The notes under the pieces were generated by a model. The model ran no database searches and was not told the DNA's origin. It saw only the letters and a list, made by a program, of their open reading frames with translations. Shown here one piece after another: positions 1-5,629 of a DNA stretch of 5,739 nt (the stretch's first letter is position 1; every line of letters starts with the position of its first letter). Position numbers and translations under genes: made by a program. This stretch comes from an uncultured Clostridia bacterium (lineage in GTDB: Bacteria; Bacillota; Clostridia; TANB77; CAG-508): the NCBI GenBank assembly GCA_934154445.1, contig CAKPGC010000024.1:1-5739 (forward strand), given 5' to 3'.

Positions 1-506
1 GAGTAACAAGTATAGGAAATTCTGCATTTTATGGATGCAGTAGTTTAACAAGTATAACAATTCCAGAAGGAGTAACAAGTATAGGATATTCTGTATTTGA
101 TGGATGCAGTAGTTTAACAAGTATAAATGTATCAGGAAATAATCAAAACTTTGTGAGTGAAGAAGGAGTATTGTATACAAAAGATAAAACAGAATTAATA
201 CAGTATCCAGCAGGAAAAAAGGAAACTAAGTATATAATTCCAGAAGGAGTAACAAGTATAGGAAATTCTGCATTTTATGGATGCAGTAGTTTAACAAGTA
301 TAACAATTCCAGAAGGAGTAACAAGTATAGGATATTCTGTATTTGATGGATGCAGTAGTTTAACAAGTATAAATGTATCAGGAAATAATCAAAACTTTGT
401 GAGTGAAGAAGGAGTATTGTATACAAAAGATAAAACAGAATTAATACAGTATCCAGCAGGAAAAAAGGAAACTAAGTATATAATTCCAGAAGGAGTAACA
501 AGTATA
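1..506 (+). repeat. Perfect 246-bp tandem duplication inside the LRR gene
   Basis: Bases 1-260 are identical to bases 247-506, which gives two full copies of a 246-bp (82-codon) unit plus 14 matching bases of a third. From 507 the third copy diverges but stays similar to about 595. Each unit is two 69-bp LRR modules plus a 108-bp island. The period is a multiple of three, so the reading frame is kept. Identity even at synonymous positions points to recent duplication or gene conversion. More copies may lie upstream of the window. Confidence 0.95.
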
Positions 507-1340
507 AGAAAAGGTGCATTTTATGGATGCAGTAGTTTAACAAGTATAACAATCCCAGAAGGAGTAACAAGTATAGGAAGTTATGCATTTCTTTATTGTT
601 ATCATATAACAATATATTGTACAAGTAAGTCATATTCTAAAGAATATGCAATAGCCAATAATATAAAGTATACAGTAGATGATCAATATCCAACAATAAT
701 AAGTGTAACAGGAAACGAAAATTGGAAAAAAAATGAAATAACACTAACCATAAATGCAGAAGACAATCAATCTGGTTTATCAAAAAAAGCATATAGTTTT
801 GACAATGGACAAACATGGCAATCAGAAAATAAAAAAACATATACAGAAAACACAAAGGGGATAATAATAAAAGTAAGAGATGCATTAGGAAATATAGCAA
901 CATATAATGAAATAAACGTAGATAAAATATATAAATTAGAAATAAAAGATTATATAGAAATAACAAAAGAAGAAGAAAATTACTTAACAAGAATATCTCA
1001 AAACACAACAATATCACAACTAAAAGAAAAAATAGAAACAAATGCTCCAATAAAAATAACAAAAGGAGAGCAAGAAATAACAGATGAAAATGCATTAGTA
1101 GAAACAGGAATGGATTTACAAATAGGAGATACAACATATACATTAGTAGTAACAGGAGATTTAAACGGTGACGGAAAAATAGGACTAACAGATTTAGCAA
1201 ACTTAAAATTATCAATAGTAGGAAAAAGAACATTAAGTACTGCAAGTACACTAGCGGGAGATGTAAACGGAGATGGAAAAACAAGTTTAAGTGACTTAGC
1301 AAAATTAAAAATGTACTTAGTTGGAAAAATTACTATATAA
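1..1340 (+). CDS. BspA-type leucine-rich-repeat surface protein with C-terminal type I dockerin (5' end outside window)
   Basis: The frame is open from the first full codon at base 3 to the TAA at 1338-1340. The 445 visible residues are the C-terminal part of a longer protein. Residues 1-200 hold six BspA/LRR_5-type leucine-rich repeats of 23 residues (pattern IPEGVTSIGxxAFxGCSSL). Two 'islands' of about 36 residues (EEGVLYTKDKTELIQYPAGK) interrupt them, as is common in this family. Residues 228-307 resemble a bacterial Ig-like domain (SGL...YSFDNGQTW, then KVRDALGN). Residues 308-383 form a small module often seen before dockerins. Residues 386-445 are a dockerin with two calcium loops: D386/N388/D390/D397 and D420/N422/D424/D431. 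There is no LPxTG or membrane anchor, so attachment probably goes through the cohesin protein encoded 77 bp downstream. A signal peptide is expected upstream but cannot be seen. BspA-type LRR proteins are usually surface adhesins; the ligand here is unknown. The GTG at 153 is internal and not a start. Confidence 0.93.
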   Translation, partial: VTSIGNSAFYGCSSLTSITIPEGVTSIGYSVFDGCSSLTSINVSGNNQNFVSEEGVLYTKDKTELIQYPAGKKETKYIIPEGVTSIGNSAFYGCSSLTSITIPEGVTSIGYSVFDGCSSLTSINVSGNNQNFVSEEGVLYTKDKTELIQYPAGKKETKYIIPEGVTSIRKGAFYGCSSLTSITIPEGVTSIGSYAFLYCYHITIYCTSKSYSKEYAIANNIKYTVDDQYPTIISVTGNENWKKNEITLTINAEDNQSGLSKKAYSFDNGQTWQSENKKTYTENTKGIIIKVRDALGNIATYNEINVDKIYKLEIKDYIEITKEEENYLTRISQNTTISQLKEKIETNAPIKITKGEQEITDENALVETGMDLQIGDTTYTLVVTGDLNGDGKIGLTDLANLKLSIVGKRTLSTASTLAGDVNGDGKTSLSDLAKLKMYLVGKITI

Positions 1341-1357
1341 AAAAATTATAAAATTTA

Positions 1358-1386
1358 TTGCTAAAAAAATATATTTATGTTATTAT
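1358..1386 (+). promoter_or_regulatory. Possible internal promoter before the cohesin gene
   Basis: A -35-like TTGCTA (1358-1363) is separated by 17 bp from a -10-like TATTAT (1381-1386). The matches to the sigma-A consensus are 4/6 and 5/6. In DNA this AT-rich such matches arise easily, so this is weak evidence. No terminator hairpin was seen between the LRR-dockerin gene and the cohesin gene, so readthrough from upstream is at least as likely as a separate start. Confidence 0.3.
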
Positions 1387-1417
1387 AAATGTATAATAAT
1401 ACAAAAGGAGAAAAAAG

Positions 1418-2176
1418 ATGAAAAATACAAAAAAATTGATAATAATAGCATGGATTGTAAGTACATTAATTGTACTGGTTAATATAAATATAAGTAATGC
1501 GGCGGACAATGCAAAAATAGAATTATCAGCTGATAAAAAGCAAATTTTAGCAGGAGATAAAGTTGTAGTAACAGTAAAAGTAACAAATATAACAGGAATA
1601 GAAGATGGAATTTTGGGATTATCTGGAAATTTAAGTTATGATAATACAAAATTTGAAAACGTAACTTTAGCAGCACTTAATAATTGGGATAAACCAGAAT
1701 ATAATGCAGAAAATGGAAAATTCGTAACTTTAAAAGGGGATCCTGTAAAGTCTGACGAAGCTATATTTACAATATCTTTAGTAGCAAAAAGTGATGTTAA
1801 ATTAGGAGATACAAAAATTGAATTAACAAACTTACAGGTATCTGACATAAATACAGAATATGAAATTGCTAATGGTGTTGCTACAATAGAAGTTACTGAA
1901 AAGAAACAAGAACAACAACCAGATAATGACACAAATACAGACACAAATACAAACACAAATACAGACACAAATAACAATAGCTCAATTTCAAAAAATAATA
2001 CTGAACCAATTAATAATGTAGTTGAAAAAAATACGGTATTATCAAATCAAACAACATATAAAGGAGTATTACCTAAAACAGGATTATTTGGAGATATATT
2101 AGTAGTAGGAGGAAGCATTTTATTAATAATTGGAGTATTTTGTTTAGTAAAATATAATAGATATAAAGAAATATAA
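1418..2176 (+). CDS. Sortase-anchored cohesin-domain cell-surface protein
   Basis: This 252-residue protein is built as a wall-attached receptor. Residues 1-28 are a signal peptide: a lysine-rich start, a hydrophobic core and a likely cut after Ser-Asn-Ala. Residues 33-159 resemble a cohesin domain: AGDKVVVTVKV, then NITGIEDG, NLSYDNTKFENV and the closing VATIEV strand. An Asn/Thr/Asp-rich linker (about 165-190) leads through a polar spacer to LPKTG (218-222), a hydrophobic segment (226-245) and a short charged tail, which is a complete sortase sorting signal. Cohesins bind dockerins, and the gene just upstream encodes a dockerin protein, so this is probably its cell-wall anchor. AAGGAG at 1405-1410, 7 bp before the ATG, supports the start. 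With a single cohesin it looks like a monovalent anchoring protein, not a multi-enzyme scaffoldin. The cohesin call rests on motif similarity; a related carbohydrate-binding fold is the main alternative. Confidence 0.88.
   Translation: MKNTKKLIIIAWIVSTLIVLVNINISNAADNAKIELSADKKQILAGDKVVVTVKVTNITGIEDGILGLSGNLSYDNTKFENVTLAALNNWDKPEYNAENGKFVTLKGDPVKSDEAIFTISLVAKSDVKLGDTKIELTNLQVSDINTEYEIANGVATIEVTEKKQEQQPDNDTNTDTNTNTNTDTNNNSSISKNNTEPINNVVEKNTVLSNQTTYKGVLPKTGLFGDILVVGGSILLIIGVFCLVKYNRYKEI
1928..1975 (+). repeat. Four 12-bp tandem repeats encoding the DTNT linker
   Basis: Four near-identical 12-bp units of the form GACACAAATACA lie in frame and encode Asp/Asn-Thr-Asn-Thr. Unit 3 starts AAC instead of GAC, and unit 4 ends AAC. 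They form the flexible linker between the cohesin domain and the LPKTG anchor. The 12-bp period allows slippage without a frameshift, so linker length may differ between strains. Confidence 0.85.
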
Positions 2177-2180
2177 ATGA

Positions 2181-2216
2181 AAAACGAAAGCAATATAAGT
2201 TGCTTTCATTTTTATT
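2181..2216 (+). terminator. Rho-independent terminator after the cohesin gene
   Basis: An 8-bp perfect stem, GAAAGCAA (2186-2193) with TTGCTTTC (2200-2207), closes a 6-nt loop and is followed by a T-rich tract (2209-2213, interrupted at 2214). A run of A at 2181-2184 can pair with the T tract across one mismatch. It starts 4 bp after the stop codon and separates the surface module from rpsU. Confidence 0.8.
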
Positions 2217-2257
2217 ACAAAAAATCCATAAAAAAATACAAATAAGTTAATTAGCTA

Positions 2258-2286
2258 TTGACAAGTCCAAATCTTTAATGTATAAT
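2258..2286 (+). promoter_or_regulatory. Consensus sigma-A promoter of rpsU
   Basis: A perfect -35 TTGACA (2258-2263) and a perfect -10 TATAAT (2281-2286) are separated by 17 bp. This is the best promoter in the window and fits the high expression expected of a ribosomal protein gene. Transcription should start near 2293, giving a leader of about 57 nt. Confidence 0.88.
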
Positions 2287-2302
2287 GAATATCGTTAAAA
2301 AA

Positions 2303-2347
2303 GGGTTATCCCACATACAGTTTCGTATGACCGGAAGGAGGGGAATA
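2303..2347 (+). promoter_or_regulatory. Structured rpsU leader with strong ribosome binding site
   Basis: The short leader contains a hairpin, CATAC (2314-2318) with GTATG (2325-2329), around a 6-nt loop. GGT (2304-2306) and ACC (2330-2332) could extend it. It is followed directly by AAGGAGG (2335-2341), 9 bp before the start codon. In an alternative fold, TATCCC (2307-2312) could pair with GGGAATA (2341-2347) with one bulge and cover the end of the ribosome binding site. The pairings are seen in the sequence; a role in regulation is inference. Confidence 0.4.
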
Positions 2348-2350
2348 TAA

Positions 2351-2521
2351 ATGTCAGAAATTAAAGTTAATAATGGAAATATAGAAGACGCCTTAAAAAG
2401 GTTTAAAAGACAATGTGCACGTAATGGAGTTTTACAAGAAGTTCGTAAGAGAGAACATTATGAAAAACCAAGTGTAAAAAGAAAGAAAAAATCAGAGGCA
2501 GCAAGAAAAAGAAAATTTTAA
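2351..2521 (+). CDS. rpsU: 30S ribosomal protein S21
   Basis: A 56-residue, strongly basic protein with the S21 signature: the start MSEIKVNNGNIEDALKRFKR, then QCARNGVLQEVRKREHYEKP and a Lys/Arg-rich tail ending in ARKRKF. S21 belongs to the small ribosomal subunit, sits near the 3' end of 16S rRNA and assists initiation. Its length matches the short S21 form usual in Bacillota. The start is fixed by AAGGAGG 9 bp upstream. The gene has its own promoter and terminator and so looks monocistronic. In many Bacillota yqeY follows rpsU, but here the next gene is yfmF behind a separate promoter. Confidence 0.97.
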   Translation: MSEIKVNNGNIEDALKRFKRQCARNGVLQEVRKREHYEKPSVKRKKKSEAARKRKF

Positions 2522-2529
2522 TTACATAG

Positions 2530-2583
2530 AAAAAGGTGGAAGTTTAGGAAGGAGTGAATTATTCTTGGACATCCATCTTTTTT
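2530..2583 (+). terminator. Long-loop terminator after rpsU
   Basis: An 11-bp stem forms between AAAAAGGTGGA (2530-2540) and TCCATCTTTTT (2572-2582) with one G-T wobble; the pairing itself runs into a tract of six T (2578-2583). The loop is unusually long at 31 nt and includes GGAAGGAG (2547-2554), which resembles a ribosome binding site. Position and T tract fit a terminator for rpsU, but the large loop makes a regulatory leader possible too. Confidence 0.55.
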
Positions 2584-2610
2584 GATTTAATATAAAGGAA
2601 CGAGTATGAT
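2582..2610 (+). promoter_or_regulatory. Candidate promoter of the yfmF-yfmH operon
   Basis: TTGATT (2582-2587, 4/6) and TATGAT (2605-2610, 5/6) are separated by the optimal 17 bp. The -35 overlaps the end of the rpsU terminator, so termination and new initiation would be back to back. The TATAAT at 2647-2652 was not chosen because transcription from it would begin inside the ribosome binding site. Confidence 0.45.
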
Positions 2611-2656
2611 AACCAAATTTTAGGATAAAATATAAATATTATTAAATATAATTGAA

Positions 2657-2674
2657 AAGGAGATGATTCTTTTG
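2657..2674 (+). promoter_or_regulatory. yfmF: Ribosome binding site selecting a TTG start for yfmF
   Basis: AAGGAG occupies 2657-2662. The ATG at 2663 abuts it with no spacer, whereas the in-frame TTG at 2672-2674 lies 9 bp away, a normal distance. The TTG is therefore the likely start, and the protein begins Met-Lys-Tyr-Asn. Confidence 0.75.
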
Positions 2675-3940
2675 AAATATAATCAAATTGATATAAAAAA
2701 TGGAATTAAACTTCACACAATACAAAATGATAAATTTAAGACAAATCTAATTGCCGTAATGTTAACAACAAAATTAGATAAGGAAAGCGTGACAAAAAAT
2801 GCATTAATACCAGCAGTATTGAGAAGAGGTACGGCAAACTTGAATACACAAGAGAAAATAAACAAAGAATTAGAAGAAATGTATGGTGCAAGTTTGGATT
2901 GTGGATTGGACAAAACAGGAGATAACCAAGTTCTAAAATTTTATATAGAATCAGTAAATGATGAATTTTTGCCACAAAATGATGAGAAAATGTTGGAAAA
3001 ATCGCTTGAAAGTATTTTTGAGTTAGTATTTAATCCATACTTGGAAAATGGTTGCTTTAAAAGCGATTATGTAAAACAAGAAAAAGAAAATTTAAAACAG
3101 ATAATAGAAGGAAAAATAGATAATAAAGCTAGGTATGCATTAGATAGATGTATTGAAGAAATGTATAAAGATGAGCCTTTTGGCTTATACAAATATGGAT
3201 ATGTAGAAGAACTAAATGATATTAATGAAAAAAATTTATATGAATATTATATTGAATTAATAAATAAATGTAAAATTGATATTTTTGTTTCTGGAATACT
3301 GAACAATAAAACTGAAGAAATAATAAAAAACAATAAGAATATAAATAAGCTAAAAGAGAGAAAACCAGAATTTATTATGCCAGAAATAAAAGCGAAAAAG
3401 GCTGATAAGGAAAAAAATGTACAAGAATCAATGGAAGTAAGTCAAGGAAAACTTATAATAGGATTAGATCTAGATTTTGATGATGAAAATTTAAGATACG
3501 ATACTATGATATACAATGGATTACTAGGAGGAAGTGCTAATTCAAAGTTGTTTCAAAATGTAAGAGAAAAAGCAAGTTTAGCATATACAGCAAGTTCTAG
3601 TTATTATAGATTTAAAAACAATATATTTATAAATTGTGGAATAGAAATTGGAAATTATGATAAAGCTATAGAAATTATAAAACAACAAATTGAAGATTTA
3701 AAAAAAGGAGATTTTTCAGAAGAAGAAGTCGAAAATATAAAACAGGGAATTATTGCAGCAATAAAATCAATAGATGATGAACAGGATACAGAAATAATTT
3801 ATTTTTTCGGTCAGGAATTATCAAAGAATAAATTAAATTTAGATGAATATATGAATAGAATTGCAAAAGTTAATAAGAAAAATGTTATTGATATTGCAAA
3901 TAAAATTAGTGTTGATACAGTGTACTTTTTAAAAAATTAA
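2672..3940 (+). CDS. yfmF: M16-family YfmF-like protein, non-zinc-binding partner of YfmH
   Basis: This 422-residue protein has the length and two-domain layout of half an M16 peptidase (one M16B subunit). Where active members have HxxEH it reads NALIPAVLRRGT (43-54), so the zinc ligands are absent. The usual downstream metal-binding Glu is also replaced, by Ile144 in EKENLKQII. The C-terminal domain keeps LFQNVREKASLAY, with Arg298 and Tyr305 seven residues apart, as in the substrate-binding Arg/Tyr pair of M16 enzymes. It precedes yfmH by 46 bp on the same strand, and the two probably form a heterodimer. The pair corresponds to B. subtilis ymfF/ymfH; databases call them YfmF/YfmH and associate them with 5-aminopentanol modification of elongation factor P. 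That role is taken from family naming and is not shown by the sequence. The TTG start at 2672 is preferred over the ATG at 2663. Confidence 0.9.
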   Translation: MKYNQIDIKNGIKLHTIQNDKFKTNLIAVMLTTKLDKESVTKNALIPAVLRRGTANLNTQEKINKELEEMYGASLDCGLDKTGDNQVLKFYIESVNDEFLPQNDEKMLEKSLESIFELVFNPYLENGCFKSDYVKQEKENLKQIIEGKIDNKARYALDRCIEEMYKDEPFGLYKYGYVEELNDINEKNLYEYYIELINKCKIDIFVSGILNNKTEEIIKNNKNINKLKERKPEFIMPEIKAKKADKEKNVQESMEVSQGKLIIGLDLDFDDENLRYDTMIYNGLLGGSANSKLFQNVREKASLAYTASSSYYRFKNNIFINCGIEIGNYDKAIEIIKQQIEDLKKGDFSEEEVENIKQGIIAAIKSIDDEQDTEIIYFFGQELSKNKLNLDEYMNRIAKVNKKNVIDIANKISVDTVYFLKN

Positions 3941-3986
3941 AAATAATGGATACAAATCCAAATTTTATTTATGGAAAGGAAAGAAT

Positions 3987-5261
3987 ATGCAAATAATAGA
4001 AAATTCTAGGGTTAAAGAAAAATTATATATAGAAAAACTTGAAAATGGACTAACTGTTATGATAATTCCTAAAAAAGGAATTCAAAAAAAGTATATTATT
4101 TGGGGTACAAATTATGGTTCGAATGATAGTACATTTATAGTACCAGGAGAAACAGAAGTAACAGAAGTACCCAAGGGTGTTGCACATTTTTTAGAACATA
4201 AAATGTTTGAACAAGAAAATGGAAAAAATAGTTTAGATGTATTAACGGCTTTGGGAGTTAATGCAAATGCATATACTACAAATAATCATACTGCTTATTT
4301 ATATGAATGTACAGACAATTTTTATGAGGCATTAGATGAGTTTATGGATTATGTTCAACATCCATACTTTACAGATGAGAATGTTGAAAAGGAAAAAGGA
4401 ATTATAGGACAAGAAATTATGATGTATGATGATTATCCAGAATGGAAAGTCTATTTAAATGCACTTGAATGCATGTATCATAAAAATCCTGTAAAACTTG
4501 ATATTACTGGAACAGTGGAAACAATAAGTCATATTGATAAAGATATATTATACAAATGTTATAAAACATTTTATAATCCATCAAATATGGCTATGGTTGT
4601 TGCAGGTGATTTCGAACCTGAAAATTTATTGAAAGAAATAAAAAAGAGATTGGTAAATAATAAATCAAATGGTGAAATAAAGAGAATATACGAAGATGAA
4701 CCTAAAGAAATTGTGAAAGAAAAGTTTAAGCAAAATATGGAAGTTAGTAAGCCATTATATGCTATTGGAATAAAAGATGTTCCGGCTGAACAAAAAGAAA
4801 AAGTGAAAAAACATATTTCAATTGAAATATTGTTAAATATACTAATTGGAGCAAGTTCAGAATTATATAAAAAATTATATGATATTGGAAATTGTTATTC
4901 TGCACCAAGTATAGAGTATGATTTTGATAGTAACTATGCACATATTTTAATTACAGGACAATCAAATAATCCAGAAGAATTATATAATATGTTTAAAGAA
5001 CAAGTTAAAAAAAGTATTGATACAACAGGGATTAACAAACAGGATTTTGAAAGAACCAGAAAAATGATATATGGTGAATATGTAAAAGAATATAATGATA
5101 TAACAGATATTTCTAGAATGTTTTTATCAGATTATTTTAAAGGGATAAATAGCTTTGACTATTTAGAGGAAATAAACACAATAAATGTAGAATATTTAAA
5201 TCAAGTGTTAAAAGATGTTTTTAATGAAAAAAATATGATATTATCTGTTGTAAAAAGTTAG
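3987..5261 (+). CDS. yfmH: M16-family zinc metallopeptidase, YfmH-like
   Basis: This 424-residue protein is an M16B-type peptidase subunit. Residues 63-75 contain HFLEH (67-71), the inverted zinc motif HxxEH, with His67 and His71 as metal ligands and Glu70 as catalytic base. Glu143 in EKEKGIIGQEI is the probable third ligand, with Glu136 the second conserved acid of that helix. The C-terminal domain (about 240-424) lacks the Arg of the Arg/Tyr pair: the equivalent stretch reads LYKKLYDIGNCY, with Tyr298 in place of Arg. The upstream partner YfmF shows the opposite pattern, so catalysis probably needs both proteins. No signal peptide or membrane segment is visible, so it should act in the cytoplasm. 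The start is supported by AAAGGA (3975-3980), 6 bp before the ATG. It is the last gene of its operon; a strong terminator follows. The link with elongation factor P modification comes from family naming only. Confidence 0.93.
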   Translation: MQIIENSRVKEKLYIEKLENGLTVMIIPKKGIQKKYIIWGTNYGSNDSTFIVPGETEVTEVPKGVAHFLEHKMFEQENGKNSLDVLTALGVNANAYTTNNHTAYLYECTDNFYEALDEFMDYVQHPYFTDENVEKEKGIIGQEIMMYDDYPEWKVYLNALECMYHKNPVKLDITGTVETISHIDKDILYKCYKTFYNPSNMAMVVAGDFEPENLLKEIKKRLVNNKSNGEIKRIYEDEPKEIVKEKFKQNMEVSKPLYAIGIKDVPAEQKEKVKKHISIEILLNILIGASSELYKKLYDIGNCYSAPSIEYDFDSNYAHILITGQSNNPEELYNMFKEQVKKSIDTTGINKQDFERTRKMIYGEYVKEYNDITDISRMFLSDYFKGINSFDYLEEINTINVEYLNQVLKDVFNEKNMILSVVKS

Positions 5262-5281
5262 TTAAAAATATTGTTTTATTT

Positions 5282-5320
5282 ACGGCATAAAAATAGAAAA
5301 AAATTTTATGCCGTTTTATT
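5282..5320 (+). terminator. Rho-independent terminator after yfmH
   Basis: A perfect 11-bp stem, ACGGCATAAAA (5282-5292) with TTTTATGCCGT (5304-5314), encloses an A-rich 11-nt loop and is followed by TTTATTTT. It lies 20 bp after the yfmH stop and is the strongest terminator by GC content in the window. Confidence 0.88.
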
Positions 5321-5330
5321 TTGATTTTTT

Positions 5331-5338
5331 GTGTCGAA
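5331..5338 (+). promoter_or_regulatory. Candidate Spo0A box upstream of the spo0E-like gene
   Basis: GTGTCGAA matches seven of eight bases of the Spo0A-binding consensus TTGTCGAA, including the whole TGTCGAA core. It lies about 50 bp upstream of the -35 of the gene for a Spo0E-family phosphatase, whose expected substrate is Spo0A~P. One 7-base core match can occur by chance, though its two G and one C make it less likely in such AT-rich DNA. Confidence 0.4.
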
Positions 5339-5387
5339 AAAAGAAAAAAACAGTCATACGAAAGTTGTTAAAAACCGTTGAAAATAC

Positions 5388-5416
5388 TTGACTTGGAGAA
5401 ATTTATGTGTTAATTT
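5388..5416 (+). promoter_or_regulatory. Candidate promoter of the spo0E-like gene
   Basis: TTGACT (5388-5393, 5/6) is followed after 17 bp by TAATTT (5411-5416, 3/6). The weak -10 is backed by a TGT just upstream, giving an extended -10 element (TG at 5408-5409). Transcription would start near 5423, about 36 nt before the start codon. Confidence 0.5.
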
Positions 5417-5458
5417 ATAAATATACTAAAGAGAAAAAGAAGAAAAGGAGAGAAGAAT

Positions 5459-5629
5459 ATGTTAAATGAAGAAATTTGTAAATTAAGAGATAAATTAAAT
5501 AAGAGTATAGAAGAAGGAGAGGACTATGCTATTACTTATAAATTAAGTATTGAATTAGATGAATTGATAGCTGAATATTATAGAAGTATGAAAAATAGTA
5601 AAAAAAAACTAATGTTTAACTTGGCTTAA
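5459..5629 (+). CDS. Spo0E-like sporulation regulatory protein (aspartyl-phosphate phosphatase)
   Basis: A 56-residue protein with the size and layout of the Spo0E family: a predicted two-helix hairpin with the signature S-x-E-L-D-x-L-I at residues 30-37 (SIELDELI). In Bacillus, members of this family remove the phosphate from the response regulator Spo0A and so delay sporulation. The conserved Ser30 and Asp34 match the catalytic or recognition motif SQELD, with Ile in place of Gln. The first helix is about residues 2-18, and the tail after residue 43 is Lys-rich. AAGGAG at 5445-5450 lies 8 bp before the ATG. The gene stands alone between two terminators. A Spo0A box upstream would allow feedback. 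The presence of this gene suggests a spore-forming host. Which paralogue it is (Spo0E, YisI or YnzD type) cannot be told. Confidence 0.85.
   Translation: MLNEEICKLRDKLNKSIEEGEDYAITYKLSIELDELIAEYYRSMKNSKKKLMFNLA

Noticed and set aside
153..155. GTG as the start of the LRR-dockerin gene
   Set aside because: The same frame is open to the window edge, encodes the same LRR pattern upstream, and the identical GTG recurs at 399 inside the next repeat copy; it is an internal valine codon.
1..600. CRISPR-like array of short direct repeats
   Set aside because: The repeats are in frame, encode LRR units, and have no unique spacers of constant length.
637..1302. Long open frame on the minus strand opposite the LRR-dockerin gene
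   Set aside because: Its translation is almost only Leu, Phe, Tyr and Ile, as expected from the complement of A-rich coding DNA; it has no ribosome binding site and lies opposite clear dockerin coding sequence. The shorter minus-strand frames at 226-426, 1479-1676, 1636-1977, 2713-2913 and 2736-2975 fail for the same reasons.
2663..2665. ATG as the yfmF start
   Set aside because: It directly abuts AAGGAG with no spacer; the TTG nine bases from the site is better placed.
3947..3970. Hairpin TGGAT-ACAA-ATCCA followed by a T-rich stretch between yfmF and yfmH, as a terminator
   Set aside because: The stem has only 5 bp and the T tract is broken by A; it lies inside a tight two-gene operon whose products are expected to work together.
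2321..5363. 11-base inverted match between the rpsU leader (TTTCGTATGAC, 2321-2331) and the region upstream of the spo0E-like gene (GTCATACGAAA, 5353-5363)
   Set aside because: Matches of this length are expected by chance when all pairs in a 5.7-kb AT-rich window are compared, and no shared structure extends beyond it.
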